From: Klebsiella quasivariicola
GTDB lineage: Bacteria; Pseudomonadota; Gammaproteobacteria; Enterobacterales; Enterobacteriaceae
Length of the DNA stretch: 64,000 bases
Assembly: GCF_002269255.1 (NCBI RefSeq)
Contig: NZ_CP022823.1
Coordinates: forward strand, 5,456,001-5,520,000
Direction: 5' to 3'
This document shows positions 7,661 through 16,081 of the stretch, piece after piece. The notes below the pieces were generated by a model. The model had not been told where the DNA came from. It worked only from the letters and a program-made list of their open reading frames with translations, and did no database searches. Position numbers and translations under genes: made by a program. How positions within the stretch are numbered: position 1 is the first letter of the stretch; every line of letters starts with the position of its first letter.

Positions 7661-8641
7661 TTAGTGTGCCAGTACGGCAAGCGCTTCGTCTTTTATTATT
7701 TGCAAAGTATCTTCGACATATTTCAACTGCGCAATTGCATCCTGCTTTTCTTTCAGCAGTCGTTCTTCAAGCTGGTCAGCGTCAGGCAGTGGGGTTTCGC
7801 TCATCTGCCGCCACGGGATCCACGGGTTGTCACCTTCCGTGGCAAACCGGAACGGGGGAGCATAGTAATCCACCTCCTCTTCCAGGCCATACGCGATGAC
7901 CTGCGGCTGGTCATCGCCAAGGCAAATTAATTTCGTCAGCAGCGCCTTAAATGGCATATCGCCCTGGCCTGAGTTACAGGCCCGATGCCCAAGCCCACCG
8001 TTCTCAGCAATAATACAAGCATCTTTAATATGAACCTGCGTAATGTAAGGTGACATCAACGCTAACGCCTCAAGCGGTCGTTCATTGGCGTTGATCATAT
8101 TGGCAAAGTCAAAAAGGAGCGATAGAGATGGCATCTCGCTGTGTTTAATTAAATTCACCAGTTCAACGCTTTTCAGATCTTCATGTTGCTCAAGGGTGAA
8201 CGTCAGGCCGGTATGGCTATATGCTTTTTTAATATATTGAATATCGAAGGCGATTTTTTCAATAACGTCGTGTAAATGCCCTTCATAACGAGGATAAAAG
8301 CGAACGGAGGATGCGCCTGTTTTTAAGGCGATAGTAACGGCCTGATCGATAGTCGGTTTATCGGAGGCACTGGTCTCGATATGAATATCCAGCTGCAACG
8401 ATTTTGCTTTATCACCAAACTCGGCTAACTGGATATCATTCATATTGCTCAGCGAGTAACGCTCGCCATCAAGAACATGTATTTTCACCCCCTTTAAATG
8501 CAGGCTGTCTGCGATGTTCAGCAAATCATTCGGTAAAATACGTTCAAGCCGCATATTCAAATGATAGGCATAGGCATGAAGGTAGAGCGGTATATTATCA
8601 ATACGGGAAAGGATCTTCCCGGCGTTATCTTTAGTGACCAT
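7661..8641 (-). CDS. yihM: YihM, sugar-phosphate isomerase/epimerase-like protein
   Basis: This 326-residue protein fits the xylose-isomerase-like TIM-barrel superfamily. Likely metal-site residues are visible: the Glu in FTLEQHEDL, Asp in LLFDFANM, His in VHIKDA and a late Glu in YGLEEEVD. The reaction is not known. I chose ATG 8641 because the upstream GTAGGT sits over the yihL stop and the length then equals E. coli YihM; ATG 8680 would overlap yihL by 32 bases. It follows yihL by 7 bases, so the two are co-transcribed and yihL probably controls it. Confidence 0.88.
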   Translation of the reverse strand: MVTKDNAGKILSRIDNIPLYLHAYAYHLNMRLERILPNDLLNIADSLHLKGVKIHVLDGERYSLSNMNDIQLAEFGDKAKSLQLDIHIETSASDKPTIDQAVTIALKTGASSVRFYPRYEGHLHDVIEKIAFDIQYIKKAYSHTGLTFTLEQHEDLKSVELVNLIKHSEMPSLSLLFDFANMINANERPLEALALMSPYITQVHIKDACIIAENGGLGHRACNSGQGDMPFKALLTKLICLGDDQPQVIAYGLEEEVDYYAPPFRFATEGDNPWIPWRQMSETPLPDADQLEERLLKEKQDAIAQLKYVEDTLQIIKDEALAVLAH

Positions 8642-8648
8642 AAAATAC

Positions 8649-9359
8649 CTACAAGTTAATAAAGAGATCCACAGCTTCAAATCGCCAGTATTCGAGATCT
8701 ATCTGCACAATATTACCTTCACTATCGGCACGGTGTTTTTCAATCAGGATGGCTGGCAGGCCCGCAGAGCCGCCGATAAATTTGCTCACCTCTCCCGACA
8801 TTCTTACGGGTCGAAAGGCCAGCTTTTTAATGACGACAGGTTTGTGATATTCACGCTCCCAAACGGAGGAAAAAGACTGGTTCTTAAGTCTGTCAATAAA
8901 ACCTGGCGCGACGTTAGGATTGATAAAGGTCTCGTGGTAGAAAACTTTATGCCCTTCCAGCGCTCCCCAGCCGGTCACCAGATATAAATCATCAGCCGGG
9001 GTTGCTGCGAGCAGGGGCTTAGCAACGTCGGGATACTCTCGGGTACGCTGTTTCTCAAAAAAGCCCCATGAGGGTTCTCTGCCCTGCTCAATGGCGGCCC
9101 GCTGAAAGCTCGCGGAGAGCTCAGGGCTATAGTTAAAACGCGGCTGGGCGACAAACCATCCTTTACGGTCTTTACGAAAAATCCTCGATTCCGCTTCCAG
9201 GCCGAGCAGCGCCTGACGCAGCGTCATCCGTTTGATGCCCAGTAACTCACCAAGCTCTCTTTCTGACGGCAGTTTCCCCCCCGCAACCGTCAGCCCTTGC
9301 TTAAGCCACAGATCCAGTTTCTCTTTCGCATTTTCGACAGTGGAGAGATTTTCAGTCAT
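8649..9359 (-). CDS. yihL: GntR-family regulator YihL (UTRA domain)
   Basis: This is a 236-residue repressor-type regulator. The N-terminal winged helix (about residues 10-75) contains LPSERELGELLGIKRMTLRQAL, the classic GntR recognition helix region. The C-terminal half (about 95-232) is a UTRA ligand-binding domain that typically senses phosphorylated sugars. It is first in the leftward yihL-yihM unit. A 12-bp perfect palindrome just upstream is a likely autoregulatory site, and a related half site precedes yihN. Confidence 0.92.
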   Translation of the reverse strand: MTENLSTVENAKEKLDLWLKQGLTVAGGKLPSERELGELLGIKRMTLRQALLGLEAESRIFRKDRKGWFVAQPRFNYSPELSASFQRAAIEQGREPSWGFFEKQRTREYPDVAKPLLAATPADDLYLVTGWGALEGHKVFYHETFINPNVAPGFIDRLKNQSFSSVWEREYHKPVVIKKLAFRPVRMSGEVSKFIGGSAGLPAILIEKHRADSEGNIVQIDLEYWRFEAVDLFINL

Positions 9360-9372
9360 TGTTTAATCCATT

Positions 9373-9384
9373 TGGTTTAAACCA
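9373..9384. promoter_or_regulatory. Probable YihL operator
   Basis: A perfect palindrome, TGGTTTAAACCA, lies 13 bases upstream of the yihL ATG, with partly symmetric flanks. GntR/HutC proteins bind palindromes of this size. The assignment is inferred from position and the second copy of the half site before yihN. Confidence 0.5.
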
Positions 9385-9507
9385 GATGACTCATCTTACT
9401 CTTCCGTAAAAAAAGAAAGCAATTCCTCGCGCAAACTTTAGATATAAATGTGACCGAGCTCTCTCGGGATCCCGGAGACAGTACGACGATAAGCAGATTC
9501 CGCCCAT

Positions 9508-9536
9508 AAAAAAACCCCGCCGGAGAGGCGGGGTTT
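9508..9536 (-). terminator. Rho-independent terminator of typA
   Basis: A 10-bp perfect GC-rich stem (9512-9521 with 9527-9536, 5-base loop) is followed on the minus strand by seven T residues. It lies 22 bases past the typA stop. Confidence 0.92.
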
Positions 9537-9557
9537 AGCGAACAAAGAAAAGAAAAA

Positions 9558-11381
9558 TTACTCTTCTTTTGCACCGCGCATCGCGCGTTTACGGTCGTTC
9601 TCGGTCAGGTGACGTTTACGGATACGGATAGAGGTCGGAGTGACTTCTACCAGTTCGTCGTCATCGATGAACTCCAGAGCCTGTTCCAGGGTCATCTTAA
9701 CCGGCGGAACCAGAACCGTGGCTTCGTCAGTACCGGACGCACGCATGTTGGTCAGTTTCTTACCGGTCAGGCAGTTTACGGTCAGGTCGTTAGAGCGGCT
9801 GTGAATACCGATGATCTGGCCTTCGTAAACTTCCGCACCGTGACCGAGGAACAGCTTACCGCGATCCTGCAGACCGAACAGCGCGAACGCTACCGCTTTA
9901 CCCTGACCGTTGGAGATCAGCACGCCGTTGTTACGCTGGCCCACTTCGCCCGGACGAACGTCGTCGTAGTGACTGAAGGTGGAGTACAGCAGACCGGTAC
10001 CGGAGGTCATGGTCATGAATTCTGAACGGAAGCCGATCAGACCGCGGCTTGGGATCACGTAGTCGAGACGTACGCGGCCTTTACCGTCCGGATTCATGTT
10101 TTTCAGGTCGCCTTTACGCTCGCCCAGCGCCTGCATGACAGAACCCTGGTGCTGCTCTTCGACGTCCAGCGTCACGTTCTCGAACGGCTCTTGTTTACGG
10201 CCATCGATTTCGCGGAAGATAACTTTCGGACGGGAAACCGCCATCTCGAAACCTTCACGACGCATGTTTTCAATCAGAACAGACAGGTGCAGTTCACCAC
10301 GGCCGGAAACGCGGAACGCGTCAGCGTCTTCGGTTTCTTCAACGCGCAGCGCCACGTTGTGCACCAGCTCTTTGTTCAGACGGTCCAGGATCTGGCGAGA
10401 GGTAACGAACTTACCTTCTTTACCGCAGAACGGAGAGGTGTTGACGTTGAAGAACATGGAAACGGTCGGCTCATCAACGGACAGGGCCGGCAGCGCTTCG
10501 ACATTCTGCGGGTCGCAGATGGTGTCGGAGATGTTCAGCTCACCCAGACCGGTGATCGCGATGATGTCGCCCGCTTCAGCTACGTCGCTCTCGATACGCT
10601 CAAGACCCAGGTGAGTCAGCACTTTACCAACTTTACCGTTACGGGTTTTGCCTTCGCTATCGATGATAGTGACCTGCTGGTTCGGCTTCACTTTACCGCG
10701 TTTGATGCGGCCGATGCCGATGACGCCAACGTAGTTGTTGTAGTCCAGCTGGGAGATCTGCATCTGCAGCGGGCCGTCAAGGTCAACGTCCGGCGCCGGC
10801 ACGCGATCGACAATCGCCTGATACAGCGGGGTCATGTCGTCAGCCATGTCTTCGTGGTCCAGACCGGCGATACCGTTCAGCGCGGACGCGTAAACGATCG
10901 GGAAGTCCAGCTGTTCGTCGGTCGCGTCGAGGTTAACGAACAGGTCGAACACCTGATCGACAACCCAATCCGGACGCGCGCCCGGGCGGTCAACTTTGTT
11001 AATGACCACGATCGGCTTCAGACCGTGGGCAAAAGCTTTTTTGGTCACGAAGCGCGTTTGCGGCATCGGGCCATCAAAGGCATCTACCACCAGCAGCACA
11101 GAGTCAACCATGGACATAACACGCTCAACTTCACCTCCGAAGTCGGCGTGCCCTGGGGTATCAACGATGTTGATACGGTAATCATTCCATTTGATTGCGG
11201 TGTTTTTAGCGAGGATGGTAATCCCACGCTCTTTCTCCAAATCGTTGGAGTCCATCACACGTTCTTGTGCTTCAGTACGTGCGTCGAACGTACCGGATTG
11301 CTGTAGCAGCTTGTCAACCAGGGTAGTTTTACCATGGTCAACGTGCGCGATGATGGCGATATTACGCAGATTTTCGATCAC
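9558..11381 (-). CDS. typA: Ribosome-associated translational GTPase BipA
   Basis: BipA is an EF-G-like GTPase that binds the 70S ribosome, assists 50S assembly at low temperature and affects stress and virulence genes. The 607-residue length is standard. The G domain shows AHVDHGKTT (about residue 12), DTPGHADFGGEVERV (about 73) and NKVD (about 128). Domains II, III, V and the BipA-specific C-terminal domain follow. It is monocistronic, divergent from glnA with a 378-base shared control region, and closed by a strong terminator. Confidence 0.98.
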   Translation of the reverse strand: MIENLRNIAIIAHVDHGKTTLVDKLLQQSGTFDARTEAQERVMDSNDLEKERGITILAKNTAIKWNDYRINIVDTPGHADFGGEVERVMSMVDSVLLVVDAFDGPMPQTRFVTKKAFAHGLKPIVVINKVDRPGARPDWVVDQVFDLFVNLDATDEQLDFPIVYASALNGIAGLDHEDMADDMTPLYQAIVDRVPAPDVDLDGPLQMQISQLDYNNYVGVIGIGRIKRGKVKPNQQVTIIDSEGKTRNGKVGKVLTHLGLERIESDVAEAGDIIAITGLGELNISDTICDPQNVEALPALSVDEPTVSMFFNVNTSPFCGKEGKFVTSRQILDRLNKELVHNVALRVEETEDADAFRVSGRGELHLSVLIENMRREGFEMAVSRPKVIFREIDGRKQEPFENVTLDVEEQHQGSVMQALGERKGDLKNMNPDGKGRVRLDYVIPSRGLIGFRSEFMTMTSGTGLLYSTFSHYDDVRPGEVGQRNNGVLISNGQGKAVAFALFGLQDRGKLFLGHGAEVYEGQIIGIHSRSNDLTVNCLTGKKLTNMRASGTDEATVLVPPVKMTLEQALEFIDDDELVEVTPTSIRIRKRHLTENDRKRAMRGAKEE

Positions 11382-11532
11382 AACTTTGCCTCAGGCATTA
11401 GAAATAGCGCGTTATTGTACACGTATTAAGCGAAGGACTGAACAGGATCACAAACATCCTCCGCAAACAAGTATTGCAGAGTTTCTTTGTGACCGCTTTC
11501 ACGGAGCGATAAAAGGGCACCGTAACAAAAAT

Positions 11533-11581
11533 TGCACCAAAATGGTGCTCAATGTTCACACTGAGGCACTATTTTGGTGCA
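11533..11581. promoter_or_regulatory. NtrC enhancer sites of glnA
   Basis: Two strong NtrC-type dyads are visible: TGCACCAAAATGGTGCT (11533-11549) and GGCACTATTTTGGTGCA (11565-11581). Their centres are about 140 and 108 bases upstream of the inferred glnAp2 start, the E. coli spacing. Weaker GGTGC repeats at 11587-11600 and 11608-11622 resemble the low-affinity sites. Phosphorylated GlnG would bind here. Confidence 0.9.
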
Positions 11582-11654
11582 TTATCTCCATCATGGTGCA
11601 GTCCTTTTGCACTATGGTGCGCATGATACAGCGTTTTATGGGGCATTTAAAAGT

Positions 11655-11670
11655 TGGCACAGATTTCGCT
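11655..11670 (+). promoter_or_regulatory. Sigma-54 promoter glnAp2
   Basis: TGGCAC, five bases, then TCGCT form the -24/-12 element, with the GG and GC doublets 10 bases apart. Transcription should begin near 11681. This matches E. coli glnAp2. The remaining bases between typA and these sites (11382-11532) hold no gene. Confidence 0.92.
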
Positions 11671-11759
11671 TTATATTTTTTAAGGCAACAACGCCACTTT
11701 TAAGCAGTATGAAGTTTTCGTTACCACGACGACAATGACCAATCCGGGAGAGTTTAAGT

Positions 11760-13169
11760 ATGTCCGCTGAACACGTTTTGACGATGCTGAACGAGCACGA
11801 AGTGAAGTTTGTCGATCTGCGCTTCACCGATACCAAAGGTAAAGAACAGCACGTCACGATTCCGTCTCATCAGGTAAATGCCGAATTCTTCGAAGAAGGC
11901 AAAATGTTTGATGGCTCCTCGATTGGTGGCTGGAAAGGTATCAACGAATCTGACATGGTCCTGATGCCGGACGCGTCCACCGCGGTCATTGACCCGTTCT
12001 ACGAAGAACCGACCCTGATCATCCGCTGCGATATCCTCGAGCCAGGCACCCTGCAGGGCTATGACCGTGACCCGCGCTCCATCGCGAAACGCGCTGAAGA
12101 GTACCTGCGCGCCACTGGCATCGCTGACACCGTCCTGTTCGGGCCAGAACCAGAATTCTTCCTGTTCGACGACATCCGTTTTGGCGCCTCTATCTCCGGC
12201 TCCCATGTCGCGATCGATGACATCGAAGGTGCGTGGAACTCCTCCACCAAATACGAAGGCGGTAACAAAGGTCACCGTCCGGGCGTGAAAGGGGGTTACT
12301 TCCCGGTTCCGCCAGTAGACTCTTCTCAGGATATCCGTTCCACCATGTGTATGATCATGGAAGAGATGGGCCTGGTTGTTGAAGCTCACCACCACGAAGT
12401 GGCTACCGCAGGTCAGAACGAAGTGGCAACCCGCTTCAACACCATGACCAAAAAAGCGGACGAAATTCAGATTTACAAATACGTTGTTCACAACGTCGCT
12501 CACCGCTTCGGTAAAACCGCGACCTTTATGCCGAAACCAATGTTCGGCGATAACGGCTCCGGCATGCACTGCCATATGTCTCTGGCGAAAAACGGGACTA
12601 ACCTGTTCTCCGGCGACAAATACGCTGGTCTGTCTGAGCAGGCGCTGTTCTACATCGGCGGCGTCATCAAACACGCTAAAGCCATCAACGCCCTGGCGAA
12701 CCCGACCACCAACTCCTACAAGCGTCTGGTCCCGGGTTACGAAGCGCCGGTTATGCTGGCTTACTCTGCCCGTAACCGCTCTGCCTCTATCCGTATTCCG
12801 GTAGTAACCTCTCCGAAAGCGCGTCGTATCGAAGTGCGTTTCCCGGACCCGGCTGCCAACCCGTACCTGTGCTTTGCGGCGCTGCTGATGGCTGGCCTTG
12901 ATGGTATCAAGAACAAAATCCATCCGGGCGAAGCAATGGACAAAAACCTGTATGACCTGCCGCCGGAAGAAGCGAAAGAGATCCCGCAGGTTGCAGGCTC
13001 TCTGGAAGAAGCCCTGCAGGCCCTGGATGCTGACCGCGAGTTCCTGACCGCTGGCGGCGTGTTCACCAATGACGCTATCGATGCCTACATCGCCCTGCGT
13101 CTGGAAGAGAACGACCGTGTACGCATGACGCCGCATCCGGTTGAGTTCGAACTGTACTACAGCGTCTAA
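11760..13169 (+). CDS. glnA: Glutamine synthetase
   Basis: GlnA makes glutamine from glutamate, ammonia and ATP as a cytoplasmic dodecamer. The protein is 469 residues, the type I-beta length. Visible signatures are DGSSIGGWKGI (about residue 50), the Mg/glutamate-site segments PEPEFF and HHHEVATAGQNEVATRF (about 208-224), and NRSASIRIP in the ATP region. The adenylylated tyrosine is in NLYDLPPEE (about 398), so GlnE control is intact. It is driven by glnAp2 plus NtrC and followed by an attenuating hairpin before glnL. Confidence 0.99.
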   Translation: MSAEHVLTMLNEHEVKFVDLRFTDTKGKEQHVTIPSHQVNAEFFEEGKMFDGSSIGGWKGINESDMVLMPDASTAVIDPFYEEPTLIIRCDILEPGTLQGYDRDPRSIAKRAEEYLRATGIADTVLFGPEPEFFLFDDIRFGASISGSHVAIDDIEGAWNSSTKYEGGNKGHRPGVKGGYFPVPPVDSSQDIRSTMCMIMEEMGLVVEAHHHEVATAGQNEVATRFNTMTKKADEIQIYKYVVHNVAHRFGKTATFMPKPMFGDNGSGMHCHMSLAKNGTNLFSGDKYAGLSEQALFYIGGVIKHAKAINALANPTTNSYKRLVPGYEAPVMLAYSARNRSASIRIPVVTSPKARRIEVRFPDPAANPYLCFAALLMAGLDGIKNKIHPGEAMDKNLYDLPPEEAKEIPQVAGSLEEALQALDADREFLTAGGVFTNDAIDAYIALRLEENDRVRMTPHPVEFELYYSV

Positions 13170-13268
13170 TTTTGCTGTAAATCCAGGGTATGTCGTGTTG
13201 TGGCGCGGGATGCCCGGGATATTTTGTTGCCGTGGAAACTTTCAGCCCATCTCAGGATGGGCTTTTTT
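13170..13268 (+). ncRNA. glnZ: glnA 3'-UTR, likely GlnZ sRNA
   Basis: In E. coli and Salmonella an Hfq-binding sRNA, GlnZ, is cut from the 3' end of glnA mRNA. This 3'-UTR has the expected form: about 75 bases of unstructured sequence and an intrinsic terminator with a T-run. The exact 5' end is unknown and may lie inside the glnA coding region. Assignment is by position and structure. Confidence 0.5.
13244..13268 (+). terminator. Intrinsic terminator between glnA and glnL
   Basis: An 8-bp stem (AGCCCATC / GATGGGCT, loop TCAG) is followed by six T residues. It would stop most glnA transcripts, so glnL-glnG are made at lower level, as in E. coli. Confidence 0.92.
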
Positions 13269-13318
13269 CTCCACCAACACGCTGATCTCGCGAGCTTTTT
13301 ACCGCTAAAAAGCTATAC

Positions 13319-13335
13319 TGCACTAAATTGGTGCA
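13319..13335. promoter_or_regulatory. NtrC operator at the glnL promoter
   Basis: TGCACTAAATTGGTGCA is a near-perfect NtrC dyad. It starts on the last base of a -10-like TATACT (13314-13319), so NtrC bound here would block the sigma-70 promoter glnLp, the known autoregulation of glnLG in enterics. Confidence 0.85.
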
Positions 13336-13357
13336 CTCATTTTCAGGAGACTGTCGA

Positions 13358-14407
13358 ATGGCAACAGGCACACTGCCCGATGCTGGGCAGATCCTTAACT
13401 CTCTTATCAACAGTATTTTACTGGTCGATGATGACCTGGCGGTGCACTTTGCCAACCCTGCGGCGCAGCAGCTGCTGGCGCAGAGTTCGCGCAAGCTGTT
13501 TGGCACCCCGTTACCTGAGCTGTTGAGCTATTTCTCACTGAATATTGGGCTGATGCAGGAGAGTCTGCAGGCGGGCCAGGGATTTACCGATAACGAAGTC
13601 ACGCTGGTTATCGATGGCCGCTCGCACATCCTGTCGCTGACCGCCCAGCGGCTACCGGAAGGCTTTATTCTGCTGGAAATGGCGCCGATGGATAACCAGC
13701 GCCGCCTGAGCCAGGAGCAGCTGCAGCACGCGCAGCAGGTCGCCGCCCGCGATCTGGTCCGCGGCCTGGCACATGAGATAAAAAACCCGTTAGGTGGCCT
13801 GCGCGGCGCGGCACAGCTGCTCAGCAAAGCCCTGCCCGACCCGGCGCTAACGGAATATACCAAAGTGATCATTGAGCAAGCCGATCGGCTGAGAAATCTG
13901 GTCGACCGCCTGCTTGGGCCACAGCATCCGGGTATGCACGTTACCGAAAGCATCCACAAAGTCGCCGAGCGGGTAGTGAAACTGGTCTCCATGGAGTTAC
14001 CGGACAACGTGAAGTTGATCCGCGATTACGACCCCAGCCTACCAGAGCTACCCCACGACCCGGATCAAATTGAACAGGTGTTGCTGAACATCGTCCGTAA
14101 TGCGCTGCAGGCGCTGGGGCCGGAAGGGGGCGAAATTGTTCTCCGCACCCGCACTGCTTTCCAGCTGACGCTGCACGGGGTGCGTTATCGCCTCGCCGCC
14201 CGTATTGACGTTGAAGATAATGGCCCGGGTATTCCGCCCCATCTTCAGGATACGCTGTTTTATCCGATGGTCAGCGGCCGCGAAGGCGGTACCGGTCTGG
14301 GTTTATCGATCGCCCGCAGCCTTATCGATCAGCACTCCGGCAAAATTGAATTCACCAGCTGGCCGGGTCATACCGAATTTTCGGTATACCTGCCTATTCG
14401 GAAGTAG
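13358..14407 (+). CDS. glnL: Nitrogen sensor kinase NtrB
   Basis: NtrB autophosphorylates and passes phosphate to NtrC when nitrogen is short, and acts as a phosphatase when PII signals sufficiency. It is a soluble protein of 349 residues. A PAS domain covers about residues 5-110. The phosphoacceptor His lies in GLAHEIKNPLGGLRGAAQLL (about 139). The N box is NIVRNALQAL and the G1 box DNGPGIP, in the C-terminal ATPase domain. I chose ATG 13358, 7 bases after AGGAGA, giving the E. coli length; an in-frame GTG 30 bases earlier lies in the NtrC operator region. Confidence 0.97.
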   Translation: MATGTLPDAGQILNSLINSILLVDDDLAVHFANPAAQQLLAQSSRKLFGTPLPELLSYFSLNIGLMQESLQAGQGFTDNEVTLVIDGRSHILSLTAQRLPEGFILLEMAPMDNQRRLSQEQLQHAQQVAARDLVRGLAHEIKNPLGGLRGAAQLLSKALPDPALTEYTKVIIEQADRLRNLVDRLLGPQHPGMHVTESIHKVAERVVKLVSMELPDNVKLIRDYDPSLPELPHDPDQIEQVLLNIVRNALQALGPEGGEIVLRTRTAFQLTLHGVRYRLAARIDVEDNGPGIPPHLQDTLFYPMVSGREGGTGLGLSIARSLIDQHSGKIEFTSWPGHTEFSVYLPIRK

Positions 14408-14415
14408 AGGTGTTT

Positions 14416-15825
14416 ATGCAACGAGGGATAGCCTGGATCGTTGATGACGATAGCTCCATCCGCTGGGTGCTTGAACGCGCGCTCACCGGAGCCGGCTTGA
14501 GCTGCACAACGTTCGAAAGCGGCAATGAGGTGCTAGATGCCCTCACCACCAAAACCCCGGATGTCCTGCTGTCAGATATCCGTATGCCGGGAATGGATGG
14601 TCTGGCGCTGCTCAAACAAATTAAGCAGCGTCATCCAATGCTTCCGGTCATCATAATGACCGCGCATTCCGATCTGGACGCTGCGGTCAGCGCTTATCAG
14701 CAAGGCGCGTTTGATTATCTGCCCAAACCTTTTGATATTGATGAAGCCGTCGCCCTGGTCGACCGGGCGATTAGCCACTATCAAGAGCAACAGCAGCCGC
14801 GAAATGCGCCGATAAGTAGCCCAACCGCCGATATCATTGGCGAAGCGCCGGCTATGCAGGATGTCTTTCGCATTATTGGCCGCTTGTCGCGCTCATCCAT
14901 CAGCGTATTGATCAATGGTGAATCCGGTACCGGTAAAGAGCTGGTCGCTCATGCCCTGCATCGTCATAGCCCGCGCGCGAAAGCGCCGTTTATCGCGCTT
15001 AATATGGCGGCGATCCCCAAGGACCTGATCGAGTCTGAACTGTTCGGGCATGAAAAAGGAGCCTTTACCGGCGCCAATACCGTCCGCCAGGGACGCTTCG
15101 AACAGGCTGATGGCGGCACGCTATTCCTGGATGAAATTGGCGATATGCCGCTTGATGTCCAGACTCGTCTGCTGCGCGTGCTGGCGGATGGCCAGTTTTA
15201 TCGTGTGGGCGGCTACGCGCCGGTGAAGGTTGATGTGCGGATCATCGCCGCCACCCACCAGAATCTGGAGCAGCGGGTGCAGGAGGGGAAATTCCGGGAA
15301 GATTTATTCCACCGCCTGAACGTCATCCGGGTGCATTTGCCGCCGCTGCGCGAGCGCCGGGAAGATATTCCGCGTCTGGCCCGCCATTTCCTGCAGATAG
15401 CCGCCCGCGAGCTGGGCGTTGAAGCCAAGCAGTTGCATCCGGAAACGGAGACGGCGCTGACCCGCCTGGCGTGGCCGGGCAACGTCCGTCAGCTGGAAAA
15501 TACCTGTCGCTGGCTCACCGTCATGGCCGCCGGCCAGGAGGTGCTGACGCAGGATCTACCGAGCGAACTGTTTGAGACCACGGTCCCGGACAGCCCGACG
15601 CAAATGCAGCCCGACAGCTGGGCGACGCTGCTGGGCCAGTGGGCCGATCGGGCGCTGCGCTCCGGTCATCAAAACCTGCTCTCCGAAGCGCAACCCGAAA
15701 TGGAACGCACGCTGCTGACGACCGCCCTGCGCCATACTCAGGGGCACAAACAGGAGGCTGCGCGCCTGCTGGGATGGGGGCGTAATACCCTGACACGTAA
15801 GCTAAAAGAGCTGGGCATGGAGTAG
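14416..15825 (+). CDS. glnG: Nitrogen response regulator NtrC
   Basis: NtrC is the sigma-54-dependent activator for nitrogen limitation. It has 469 residues in three domains. The receiver has an acidic pocket DDD (10-12) and phospho-Asp54 in LLSDIRMPGMDG. The AAA+ domain (about 140-370) has Walker A GESGTGKE and the sigma-54 contact loop GAFTGA. The C-terminal Fis-like HTH contains HKQEAARLLGWGRNTLTRKLKEL. ATG 14416 follows AGAGG and gives the family length; GTG 14410 would add two residues. It lies 8 bases after glnL. Confidence 0.98.
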   Translation: MQRGIAWIVDDDSSIRWVLERALTGAGLSCTTFESGNEVLDALTTKTPDVLLSDIRMPGMDGLALLKQIKQRHPMLPVIIMTAHSDLDAAVSAYQQGAFDYLPKPFDIDEAVALVDRAISHYQEQQQPRNAPISSPTADIIGEAPAMQDVFRIIGRLSRSSISVLINGESGTGKELVAHALHRHSPRAKAPFIALNMAAIPKDLIESELFGHEKGAFTGANTVRQGRFEQADGGTLFLDEIGDMPLDVQTRLLRVLADGQFYRVGGYAPVKVDVRIIAATHQNLEQRVQEGKFREDLFHRLNVIRVHLPPLRERREDIPRLARHFLQIAARELGVEAKQLHPETETALTRLAWPGNVRQLENTCRWLTVMAAGQEVLTQDLPSELFETTVPDSPTQMQPDSWATLLGQWADRALRSGHQNLLSEAQPEMERTLLTTALRHTQGHKQEAARLLGWGRNTLTRKLKELGME

Positions 15826-15935
15826 TGATTAACGGCGTGATGAAAAATCGCCGAACAGCGCAAAGTGCTGCTATTTTGTACTTTACTGTTCCGATGAGTT
15901 GAGTATGATCGTGCCCGGCATTAGGGGAGAGCATC

Positions 15936-16046
15936 ATGTTTGAATCACTGGTGAGTATGATATCGAGCGGCGCCGCTGCGAGTCACACGCCACAAACGGC
16001 AGTCGCTGCCGTGCTGTGCGCTGCGCTGGTCGGGCTGTTCAGCTAA
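15936..16046 (+). CDS. yshB: Small protein YshB
   Basis: This is a 36-residue protein with a strong Shine-Dalgarno (GGGGAGA, 5 bases before ATG). The N-terminal third is amphipathic (MFESLVSMISSGAA). It is followed by HTPQTAVAAVLCAALVGLFS, a single short membrane segment. It matches E. coli YshB, which sits at the same place between glnG and hemN, especially from SHTPQTAVAAVLCAA onward. In Salmonella YshB has been reported to affect intracellular survival; its mechanism is not clear. Confidence 0.88.
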   Translation: MFESLVSMISSGAAASHTPQTAVAAVLCAALVGLFS

Positions 16047-16051
16047 TTGTT

Positions 16052-16075
16052 CCCCCTCTCCTGCGGGAGAGGGGG
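16052..16075. terminator. Hairpin between yshB and hemN
   Basis: A 10-bp perfect stem (CCCCCTCTCC / GGAGAGGGGG, 4-base loop) lies between convergent yshB and hemN. There is no T-run on either strand, so its role as a terminator is uncertain; it may protect 3' ends. Confidence 0.45.
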
Positions 16076-16081
16076 AAAACC

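Noticed and set aside
9377..9574. A 65-codon leftward frame between typA and yihL
   Set aside because: It runs through the typA terminator and overlaps the YihL operator; no ribosome site is seen.
10149..11306. A 385-codon open frame antisense to typA
   Set aside because: It lies wholly inside typA on the other strand and looks like other bias shadows.
11754..13136. A 460-codon open frame antisense to glnA
   Set aside because: Same reason: the strong codon bias of glnA leaves the opposite frame open. Composition is rich in Arg, Val and Phe with no recognisable domain.
16052..16075. Strong rho-independent terminator after yshB
   Set aside because: The stem is good but lacks a T-run on both strands, so I list it only as a weak hairpin.
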